A DNA stretch of 12,970 nt. Origin: DATAFO01 sp046728935. Its GTDB lineage: Bacteria; Actinomycetota; Thermoleophilia; Solirubrobacterales; 70-9. The notes under the pieces are model-generated. The model was given only the letters and a program-made list of their open reading frames with translations, did no database searches and was not told the origin of the DNA. The stretch lies in contig JBKPFS010000037.1 of the NCBI GenBank assembly GCA_046728935.1, forward strand, positions 1-12,970, written 5' to 3'. Numbering within the stretch: position 1 is the stretch's first letter; every line of letters starts with the position of its first letter. This document shows, piece by piece, positions 5,837 to 11,390 of this stretch. A program made the translations under genes and the position numbers.

Positions 5837-6717
5837 CTCTTTGATCGGCGCCTCGCGTCGGTAGCCCTACGAGGCACGGGAGCAACGACGCCCCACCGGG
5901 CCCGGCGCAGCGCGGCCGGGGGGAGCCCGCTCGCTTGCTTTACCCGGCGTGAGAAGTGATGCGCGGTCCTGAAGCCACACCGCTCGGCGATTGCGGAGAT
6001 CGAGAGCCCGGTGTGGGCAAGAAGGTCGATGCCGAGCGCGACCCGACGCTGCCAGAGATAGGCCTTGGGGGTGATGCCGAGCTCGGCACGGAAGCTGCGG
6101 ATCAGGTGCGCGGGCGTGACGTGCGCGGCGGCGGCGATCCGATCCAGATCGAGCGTAGGGTCGTGCAGGTTGGCGTGGATGAATCGCTGCGCGTCGTCGA
6201 CGGGCCGCGCGCGCTCGGGCCGCCGGCGTTCGGCCTCTCCGATGTAGCGCCACAGGGCGGCGGAGGCGAGGTTCGCGAGGAGCGATGGCGCGGTCGCAAG
6301 CGCAGAGCCGGCCGCCGCGACCGCCTCGCGCACGAGCGCCTCGAGCGCCGGGGAGAGCGCGAGCGTGGCGGGAAGTCCGTCGAGGCGATCGGCGAGAGCG
6401 GCCGGCAGTTCGGGGACGTGGGCCTGCACCCACGAGTGGCGGGTGGCGACGTCGGGGTCGAACGCGAAGCGCTCGCGGTGGCCGGGGAGCAGCAGCCCGA
6501 CCTGCCCGGCGGCGAGCTCGCGCGGCGAGTCGTCGACCCACACGCGGGCGGACCCGGCGTGGACGAGGACGAGCTGGAGATCGCGCTGGTTTCGCGGCCC
6601 CAGCGTCGCGCCGGGCGGATAGGTGACCGTCCCGATGCTGACCCAGGTCGGCCTGAGCTCGGCGGTGACATCAATTTCGGACAAAAGAACGCGAACTCCA
6701 GCCGTTGAGAGCCGCAA
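5818..6717 (-). CDS. AraC-family transcriptional regulator with cupin sensor domain
   Basis: The 299-residue product has an N-terminal cupin-like domain (about 12-105: VSIGTVTYPPGATLGPRN, LQLVLVHAGSARVWVDD, ELAAGQVGLLLPG). The C-terminal AraC DNA-binding domain has two helix-turn-helix units, around 188-210 (LDLDRIAAAAHVTPAHLIRS) and 238-262 (LSISAIAERCGFRTAHHFSR). An arginine-rich tail follows. It probably senses a small ligand and controls the divergent dioxygenase gene, a common arrangement; the ligand is unknown. The start is uncertain. TTG at 6717 gives the longest frame, with a weak TACCTC box 6 bases before it. A second TTG at 6684 would shorten the protein by 11 residues and leave more room for promoters. 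The 3' end overlaps the beta-helix gene. Confidence 0.88.
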   Translation of the reverse strand: MRLSTAGVRVLLSEIDVTAELRPTWVSIGTVTYPPGATLGPRNQRDLQLVLVHAGSARVWVDDSPRELAAGQVGLLLPGHRERFAFDPDVATRHSWVQAHVPELPAALADRLDGLPATLALSPALEALVREAVAAAGSALATAPSLLANLASAALWRYIGEAERRRPERARPVDDAQRFIHANLHDPTLDLDRIAAAAHVTPAHLIRSFRAELGITPKAYLWQRRVALGIDLLAHTGLSISAIAERCGFRTAHHFSRRVKQASGLPPAALRRARWGVVAPVPRRATDARRRSKSHRPAH

Positions 6718-6727
6718 GTTTCAGAGG

Positions 6728-6733
6728 TAGCGT
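6728..6733 (+). promoter_or_regulatory. candidate -10 box for leaderless dioxygenase transcript
   Basis: TAGCGT lies 7 bases before the ATG at 6741, the spacing expected for a leaderless mRNA. It sits almost back to back with TACCTC on the opposite strand (6724-6729) before the AraC start. Both promoters would occupy the same ~25 bases, which would be a natural place for regulation by AraC. Confidence 0.35.
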
Positions 6734-6740
6734 GGCGACG

Positions 6741-7676
6741 ATGATGTCAACCAGCGCCCCAAGCGCGCCGCCAGCCCGGGCGCGCAGCTACGCGGTCACG
6801 GTGGACGAGTACGTCCGCTTTCGCGCCGAGGGCTTTCTGGTCGTCCGCGGCCTCGTGGCGGCAAGCGAGGTTGAGGAGCTCCTGCGCCACGTCGACGACC
6901 TGATGGCGGGCCGCGTCGACGTGCCGGACGCACCCGCGTTCGGCGACGACAACAAGACCGCCGAGAGCCGCCTCGATCAGCTGCTTCGCATCCACATGCT
7001 GCACCGGCAGCTGGAGATCCACGAGCGCTTCCTGCTCCATCCGCGCATCCTCGACGTCGTGCAGGCGCTCGTCGGCCCCGATGTGTTGGCCCTGCAGACG
7101 ATGCTGTTCGTCAAGCGGCCGGGATCGGGAGGCCAGGGCTACCACCAGGACTCCTTCCACATCATCACCCAGCCCGACACGCTGATCGGGGCCTGGCTGG
7201 CCCTCGATCGCGCCGACGAGGAGAACGGCTGCGTGCGGATCACGGCCGGCTCCCAGCACGAGCCCGTCTACCCGGACGTCGACGAGCTCGCCGGCCACGG
7301 CGGCGATCGTTCGCTCGCCGACATTCCGGCGATCGCCGGCGCCGACGACCCGGACGAGCGCCGCAACGAGCTGGCGGCTGTCGCGGCCAAGTACGAAGGA
7401 CGGGAGGTCGCGGCGGTGCTCGAACCGGGCGACGTCGTCTTCTTCGGCGGCCGTGTGCTTCACCGCTCGCACGCCAATCGCAGTCCCACCCGCTCGCGCC
7501 GCTCCTTCGTCGCCCACTACTGCAACGCCCGCTCCTCCGTTCCCTGGGACGACGAGCCCCTGCGCGGCGAGGAGATGGCCAACGCTCGCCACATCCTCGC
7601 CGGCGGCCAGTCGCATCTGCCATACGCCCAGCCCAGGTTCGGCACCCCCTGCGCGGCCAACGGTCAAAGCGCCTGA
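6741..7676 (+). CDS. phytanoyl-CoA dioxygenase (PhyH) family Fe(II)/2-oxoglutarate oxygenase
   Basis: The 311-residue product opens with VDEYVRFRAEGFLVVRGLV (21-39), the usual PhyH start. The iron-binding facial triad is visible: His135 and Asp137 in GYHQDSFHI, and His241 in GGRVLHRSHANRS. Arg251 or a nearby arginine in TRSRRSF is the likely 2-oxoglutarate anchor. DTLIGAWLALDRADEENGCVRITAGSQ (146-172) is the conserved core. The family hydroxylates or halogenates small molecules in the cytoplasm using O2 and 2-oxoglutarate; the substrate here is unknown. It is transcribed divergently from the AraC-type regulator, which probably controls it. The start could also be GTG at 6732 (AGAGG close by) or the second ATG at 6744. 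I prefer 6741 for its spacing to a -10 box. Confidence 0.88.
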   Translation: MMSTSAPSAPPARARSYAVTVDEYVRFRAEGFLVVRGLVAASEVEELLRHVDDLMAGRVDVPDAPAFGDDNKTAESRLDQLLRIHMLHRQLEIHERFLLHPRILDVVQALVGPDVLALQTMLFVKRPGSGGQGYHQDSFHIITQPDTLIGAWLALDRADEENGCVRITAGSQHEPVYPDVDELAGHGGDRSLADIPAIAGADDPDERRNELAAVAAKYEGREVAAVLEPGDVVFFGGRVLHRSHANRSPTRSRRSFVAHYCNARSSVPWDDEPLRGEEMANARHILAGGQSHLPYAQPRFGTPCAANGQSA

Positions 7677-7686
7677 GGACGGAGCG

Positions 7687-7794
7687 TCAGGCGGCTTTCT
7701 CGTCGGCCTCGGCCGCGACCTGGGAGTAGGCCTCGTAGGCCCCGCTTCGCTTCCAGATCGAAACACTTTTGCCGCGGGCTCCGCGTCCGCGCAT
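7687..7794 (-). CDS. possible small protein (about 35 residues), doubtful
   Basis: From an ATG at 7792-7794 the frame reads MRGRGARGKSVSIWKRSG and ends in an acidic AEADEKAA helix-like tail. The mix of a basic front, an aromatic centre and an alanine/glutamate tail looks more protein-like than the usual GC-rich shadow frames. No Shine-Dalgarno sequence precedes it and no family is recognised. It would be convergent with the dioxygenase, 10 bases from its stop. The frame is open 28 codons further upstream, to 7878. It could equally be noncoding. Confidence 0.25.
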   Translation of the reverse strand: MRGRGARGKSVSIWKRSGAYEAYSQVAAEADEKAA

Positions 7795-7960
7795 CACGGC
7801 GCGGACCAGGCGCCGAATGCGACAAGTTGTGCCTGGCCAACGAGCATGATCCGGGTTAGGGTGGGTCGACCGGCGCAATTACCGAAAGGGGTAGTCCGAC
7901 TTCGATGCGATCAAGGCGAAGGCGGTTAGCTGAGCCTACTTGCGAGTACTGCAACTGAAC

Positions 7961-7983
7961 GTCCGGTCCCCCAGTGACCGGAC
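7961..7983. repeat. 7-bp inverted repeat upstream of the SulP gene
   Basis: GTCCGGT (7961-7967) and ACCGGAC (7977-7983) form a perfect stem around a 9-base loop. It lies 59 bases before the preferred SulP start at 8043. The alternative GTG start at 7974 would sit in the loop. It could be an operator or a leader hairpin; nothing in the sequence decides which. Confidence 0.4.
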
Positions 7984-8042
7984 CCGTCCAACCAACGCCG
8001 ACGGGGAGGAAACGGGCACAGACAGGCTCGCGTATAGCGGCC

Positions 8043-9752
8043 ATGGCGACGCAGAATCGAAAGGAGCGGCGCTTAGCCCGAGTGTTGCCGGCGGTCGGGT
8101 GGCTGCCTCGCTACGAGCGTCGGTGGGTGCGCGGCGACTTAGCGGCGGGCATCGCTGTCACAGCCTTGGTAGTGCCCAAGAACCTCGGGTACGCGGACAT
8201 CGCCGGCGTGCCGGTGCAAAACGGGCTGTACGCGGCGGCTGCCGGCGGAATCATCTACGCGCTCTTCTGCACGTCCCGGCACATCTCGACGGGGCCGAGC
8301 TCGTCGCTTGCGACCGTCGCGGGAGGCGCGGTGGTCGTGACCGGCCTGGGCGGAGAGCAGGCGGCACAGCTCGTTGCGGCCGTCGCGCTGGCGACCGGCC
8401 TGCTTTTCCTTCTGCTCGCGCTCTTGCGGATGGGGTGGATCGCCCAGTTCCTGTCGAGAGCGGTGATTACAGGGTTCCTGGCGGGAGCCGCCCTGGACGT
8501 GGTCGTCGGAGAGCTGCCCAAGCTCACCGGCACGTCCGCAGAGGGCGAGAGCGCCTGGCGTGAGTTCGCGACCTGGCTGGGGTCGCTTGGTGACTTGCAG
8601 TCGACAACACTCCTCGTCGGCCTGGCCGCCCTCGTGGTGATCCTCGGCCTGCGACGGCTGAGGCCGGCGGTCCCCGGCGCGCTCGTGCTCGTGGTAGGAG
8701 GGCTTCTCGCCTCCTACCTGTTCGACCTCGGTGCGCATGGCGTGGAGCTGGTCGGCGACGTGCCGCGGGGGCTCCCTGTGCCCGAGCTGCCCGATTTTGA
8801 CCTCGTCCAACAGCACTACGCGACCGTCGGTATTGCGGCCGTCGCATTACTGCTGATCGGGTTCTCTCAGACCGCGGGCGATGCGAGGGCCTTCGCCGCG
8901 CGACATCGCTATCGCGTCGACGTGAATCAGGAGTCCGTGGCTCAGGGGATGGCCAACGTGGGCGCGGGACTGGTTCAGGGAATGCCCGTAACGACCAGCC
9001 TCTCGGCCAGTTCGCTGAACGAGTCGGCGGGCGCGCGGACGCAGGTCGCTTCGCTGGCGACCGGGGGACTCGTGCTCGCGACCCTGATCGTGCTCGCTCC
9101 GCTGTTCTCGGAGCTCCCGAAGGCCGTCCTTGGAGCGGTGATCATCGACGCGGTCGTGTTCGGGATGATCGATGTTCCTGAATTGCGCCGTCTTCACCGG
9201 GTGACGCGATTTGACTTCTGGGTCGCCGTGGCGGCAATCCTCGGCGTGCTCTCGGCGGGAGTCCTCGCAGGCGTGGTGATCGGAGTCGTCCTGTCGCTCG
9301 CTTGGCTCGTCTACGTCGCGACGAGGCCGCCGATGCCGTTGCTGGGCCGCCAAGCCGGGACCCAGGTCTTCCGTGACCTCGACGAAAACCCCGATGACGA
9401 GACGTTCCCAGGTATCGCCGTCCTGCGCCTCGACGGCGGTCTGTTCTTCGCTACCGCCGAGGCGCTGGAGGATCGCGTCCGCGGGCTCGCCGAGGACGGC
9501 GGTCGTAGCCGTGCACTCGTGCTCGATCTCGAGGGCGTCAACTTCATCGACTCCCAGGGCGCAGCGAAGGTGACCGAGATTCACCGACTCACGGAAGCCG
9601 ACGGCATTACGCTGCGTCTGGCCCGGGTGAAACCGCAGGTTCTCGCGGTGCTCCAAGCCGACGGAATCATCGACCGCATCGGCGCCGACCACATCCACGG
9701 CAACGTCCACCGCGCGGTCGAAGCCCAGCTGGCCGAGGTTGAGGAGCGGTAG
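8043..9752 (+). CDS. SulP family anion transporter with STAS domain
   Basis: The 569-residue inner-membrane protein matches the SulP (SLC26-like) architecture. A cytoplasmic N-terminus leads into the signature GYADIAGVPVQNGLYAA (49-65) and SRHISTGPSSSLATVAGG (78-95). About a dozen hydrophobic segments run to residue ~427, including VPKNLGYADIAG and NVGAGLVQGMPVTTSLSAS (305-323). The C-terminal STAS domain (about 440-565) includes GLFFATAEALEDRV and VLDLEGVNFIDSQGA (493-507), where Ser504 matches the phosphorylatable serine of anti-sigma antagonists. Members carry sulfate, bicarbonate or dicarboxylates with Na+ or H+. No carbonic anhydrase or sulfate gene lies nearby to decide the substrate. 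I start at the ATG at 8043. A GTG at 7974 adds 23 residues without helping the fold. Neither has a strong ribosome binding site. Confidence 0.92.
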   Translation: MATQNRKERRLARVLPAVGWLPRYERRWVRGDLAAGIAVTALVVPKNLGYADIAGVPVQNGLYAAAAGGIIYALFCTSRHISTGPSSSLATVAGGAVVVTGLGGEQAAQLVAAVALATGLLFLLLALLRMGWIAQFLSRAVITGFLAGAALDVVVGELPKLTGTSAEGESAWREFATWLGSLGDLQSTTLLVGLAALVVILGLRRLRPAVPGALVLVVGGLLASYLFDLGAHGVELVGDVPRGLPVPELPDFDLVQQHYATVGIAAVALLLIGFSQTAGDARAFAARHRYRVDVNQESVAQGMANVGAGLVQGMPVTTSLSASSLNESAGARTQVASLATGGLVLATLIVLAPLFSELPKAVLGAVIIDAVVFGMIDVPELRRLHRVTRFDFWVAVAAILGVLSAGVLAGVVIGVVLSLAWLVYVATRPPMPLLGRQAGTQVFRDLDENPDDETFPGIAVLRLDGGLFFATAEALEDRVRGLAEDGGRSRALVLDLEGVNFIDSQGAAKVTEIHRLTEADGITLRLARVKPQVLAVLQADGIIDRIGADHIHGNVHRAVEAQLAEVEER

Positions 9753-9779
9753 ACGTGGAGCCGACGCGCCCCTGGCCCT

Positions 9780-9802
9780 TGTTCAGCCGGCGCCGGTGAA
9801 CA
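9780..9802. terminator. dyad after the SulP gene (terminator or operator)
   Basis: TGTTCA (9780-9785) and TGAACA (9797-9802) flank the perfect palindrome CCGGCGCCGG, with one unpaired G at 9786. As RNA it forms a stem of about 9 bp with a GCGC loop, starting 27 bases after the SulP stop, so termination is the simplest reading. No T run follows. The symmetry would also suit a protein-binding site. Confidence 0.5.
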
Positions 9803-10053
9803 GGCGCAGCCGCCGTGCGCGCCTTCGCTCGTTACTGGCCGCGCCTGGGATCAGCTCGCTCGAGCGATCACTGCCGTCGCGCTCTCGTCGTCACCGAAAA
9901 GACGGACGAGGTCGACCTCAGCCCAGCTGCCCAAACCACCCGCCAACGGGCTGGGTCGGATTGAACGGGTCACGGTGCGGATTCGGCGCTGCGGCTACGA
10001 AAAGAGCGCCCCCGCCGCGATCTGACGCGAATTGGCGGGGACGCTCAACAGAA

Positions 10054-10140
10054 GCGGCTGATGGGAGCGAAATCCCCGCCATCTGGCTTCGGCATGCGGT
10101 CATCGGGCACGTCGCTACCAGCCCAGCTACCGGTTTCTGG
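10054..10140 (+). repeat. imperfect direct repeat, copy 1
   Basis: This 87-base stretch aligns with 11236-11321 at about 65 of 87 columns with one single-base gap (counted by eye). It starts GCGGCTGATG and ends CAGCTACCGGTTTCTGG. The best-kept parts are the two ends and the centre (GGCACG/GCTAC). Because the gap shifts the frame, the similarity is unlikely to reflect a shared protein. The 3' end contains an imperfect CCGG-TTT-CTGG hairpin. It lies just upstream of the SnoaL-like remnant. Confidence 0.7.
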
Positions 10141-10150
10141 CCCCGCGCGG

Positions 10151-10490
10151 CCAAGCGCAACTACGAGGCGTGGAACCGGGGCGATCGAGTGGCTGCTCGA
10201 CCGCATCACTCCCCGGGCTATGAGTTTCGAACGGCGCAGCTTCTCCCCTCGATACGGAGGCGGTCTACCCGGGGCCCTGGGAGGCCCTCCTCATCGAGAT
10301 CGAGCGCATCGAGCCGATCGGAGACGATCGGGTACTCGCGCTGCTCCGGTTCCATGGGCGGGGCCGGGACGGGATCGAGGTGACGCTGACGTACGCGAAC
10401 CTGCTCACGATCGAGAACGGGATGGCGAGCCTGAATATTGGCTTCCCCGACTGGCACTCGGGACTCGAGGCCGTCGGACTGCGGGAGCAA
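10151..10490 (+). pseudogene. decayed SnoaL-like (NTF2 fold) gene
   Basis: Pieces of a SnoaL-like protein appear in three frames in the right order. KRNYEAWNRG (10151-10180) is in one frame. AIEWLLDRITP, from about 10182, is in a second. YEFRTAQLLP, from about 10219, returns to the first. DTEAVYPGPWEALLIEIERIEPIGDD, from 10251, through GRDGIEVTLTYANLLTI to GLEAVGLRE (ending about 10487) is in the third. Upstream of 10251 the third frame hits a TGA at 10221. Compared with the family as I recall it, a stretch of about 13-15 residues is missing between VYPG and PWEALL. The usual stop after AVGLRE is also absent, so the third frame stays open into the cupin gene. Several frameshifts plus a deletion point to a dead gene rather than one sequencing error. 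The 3' part (from GTG at 10380) could still be translated. Confidence 0.75.
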
Positions 10491-10539
10491 CGGCTTACCG
10501 CACCCCCGTGGGCTCGGCTTGATCAGACCTGGGGCGAGG

Positions 10540-10567
10540 TTGACTGCTCTCTCTTCGGCGGTAGGAT
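10540..10567 (+). promoter_or_regulatory. sigma70-type promoter for the cupin gene
   Basis: TTGACT (10540-10545) and TAGGAT (10562-10567) are separated by 16 bases, a good match to the housekeeping consensus and the clearest promoter in the window. Transcription would begin near 10574, leaving a leader of about 67 bases before the ATG at 10641. It lies after the end of SnoaL homology, so the cupin gene does not depend on the broken gene. Confidence 0.65.
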
Positions 10568-10640
10568 CGCCATGTTCAAGGACGAACGGCCAGGGGAGGG
10601 TCCGGCACGAGGTCCCCGGGTCGGCGAGAGAGGAGCCGAA

Positions 10641-11153
10641 ATGAGTAGGAAGCGAGGAGCCGCTGGGGCGGCTGCGCTGGTCGCTGTTCTCCTGATCAGC
10701 GTAAACGTGCTGCCGTCGGCGGCCCAGGAGCCGCCAGCACCCATCGCCACCGAGTTCTTGTCAGGGCGCGCCGTGTTCACCGACGACGTCGACCTCAAGC
10801 TCAAGAACAAGCTGGATGGCGAGGCGACCCAGGTCGTGAACGTCAAGGACCCTTCGCGCACAGTCGTGGCAAGGATCACCGTGCAGCCGGGAGCACAGTT
10901 TCCCTGGCACACGCATCCCGGCCCAGTGATCGTCAACGTCACGGAGGGTGACCTGGTCTACGTCGCGGCCGACGACTGCGTGGAGCGTGACTACCCGGCG
11001 GGAACCGCCTTTATCGACCCCGGTCGGGGCCACGTCCACACCGCCTTCAACCCCACCGACGAGGCGACGGTTCTGGTGGCCACGTTCTTCGAAGCACCCG
11101 AAGCGGGGCCGCTGCTCACCCCTGTGGAGGCGCCAACGGACTGTCCCGTCTAA
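10641..11153 (+). CDS. secreted cupin-domain protein
   Basis: The 170-residue product has a signal peptide: MSRKR, a hydrophobic run AALVAVLLISVNVL (11-24), and likely cleavage after PSA-A near residue 28. A single cupin barrel follows. Motif 1, PWHTHPGPVIVNVTEGDLVYV (88-108), supplies His90, His92 and Glu102. Motif 2, PGRGHVHTAFNPTDEATVLVATFF (127-150), supplies His131 or His133. These are a full set of metal ligands. Two cysteines in the mature part (113, 168) could form a disulfide. Secreted single-domain cupins of this type are widespread and mostly uncharacterised, so the reaction is unknown. The ATG at 10641 has AGAGAGGAG about 5 bases before it and begins exactly at the signal peptide. 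The same frame is open 87 codons further up, through the SnoaL-like remnant, which I exclude. Confidence 0.86.
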   Translation: MSRKRGAAGAAALVAVLLISVNVLPSAAQEPPAPIATEFLSGRAVFTDDVDLKLKNKLDGEATQVVNVKDPSRTVVARITVQPGAQFPWHTHPGPVIVNVTEGDLVYVAADDCVERDYPAGTAFIDPGRGHVHTAFNPTDEATVLVATFFEAPEAGPLLTPVEAPTDCPV

Positions 11154-11178
11154 GGCCAGCGGCGCGGACTCATTCGAT

Positions 11179-11204
11179 GAGAGGGCGGGTCGGGCCGCCC
11201 TCTC
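11179..11204 (+). terminator. strong hairpin after the cupin gene
   Basis: GAGAGGGCGG (11179-11188) pairs perfectly with CCGCCCTCTC (11195-11204) around a 6-base loop, beginning 25 bases after the cupin stop. A short TCGTCC follows rather than a T run. It is the best terminator hairpin in the window and may serve both the cupin gene and the convergent WS/DGAT gene. Confidence 0.72.
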
Positions 11205-11235
11205 TCGTCCAGGCCACTCGAGCAGCGGCGCGAGG

Positions 11236-11321
11236 GCGGCTGATGTGAGCGAAGCCTCCGCCATTGGCTTGTTCATCCGGACCGTCGGCACGCTGCTACG
11301 GGGGGAGCTACCAGTTTCTGG
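11236..11321 (+). repeat. imperfect direct repeat, copy 2
   Basis: This is the partner of the copy at 10054-10140, in the same orientation, 1,182 bases downstream. It starts GCGGCTGATG and ends GAGCTACCAGTTTCTGG. Its end forms a cleaner hairpin: GCTACCAG-TTT-CTGGAGC, with one bulged A. It lies in the noncoding gap between the cupin terminator and the end of the WS/DGAT gene. Confidence 0.7.
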
Positions 11322-11390
11322 AGCGTGGACGCTAACTCGACCGGCAGCAGGCGCCTCCCCCGCTGGACCGATCGGTCTGACCGAACAGCT

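Larger units (their letters stand above)
7677..8042. other. 366-base gap between dioxygenase and SulP genes
   Basis: I see no convincing gene here. A minus-strand frame at 7687-7794 could code for about 35 residues ending SIWKRSGAYEAYSQVAAEADEKAA. It has a protein-like composition but no ribosome binding site and no family I recognise. The stretch before the transporter (7850-7960) contains AAGGGG- and GGCGAAGGCGG-type purine runs that could fold, but it matches no riboswitch I know. A short hairpin is listed separately. Confidence 0.5.
9753..10150. other. about 400 bases without a gene after the SulP gene
   Basis: Open frames exist (one plus-strand frame runs 9739-10383) but their composition is arginine/serine/proline-rich with no fold-like pattern, as expected of GC-rich noncoding sequence. 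The stretch contains a near-perfect dyad just after the SulP stop, a smaller possible stem (CTCGTC/GACGAG near 9885-9912) and the first copy of a direct repeat at its right end. It may include the decayed front of the SnoaL-like gene, but I cannot recognise it. Confidence 0.6.

Noticed and set aside
6747..7766. 339-residue minus-strand frame opposite the dioxygenase
   Set aside because: It is a mirror frame without a conserved pattern. The plus strand carries the HxD...H iron site.
7850..7960. Possible riboswitch before the SulP transporter
   Set aside because: Purine-rich stretches could fold, but I could match neither the conserved core nor the pairing of any known riboswitch class.
8847..9710. 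287-residue minus-strand frame opposite the SulP gene
   Set aside because: It is a His/Arg/Glu-rich shadow of the transporter and STAS coding region.
10054..10140. Reading the direct repeat as a duplicated gene fragment
   Set aside because: Translating both copies in the matching frame gives dissimilar peptides, and the single-base gap breaks the frame.
9739..10383. 214-residue plus-strand frame between SulP and the cupin
   Set aside because: Only its 3' part matches a family (pieces of SnoaL), and that match moves between frames. The rest looks like noncoding GC-rich sequence.
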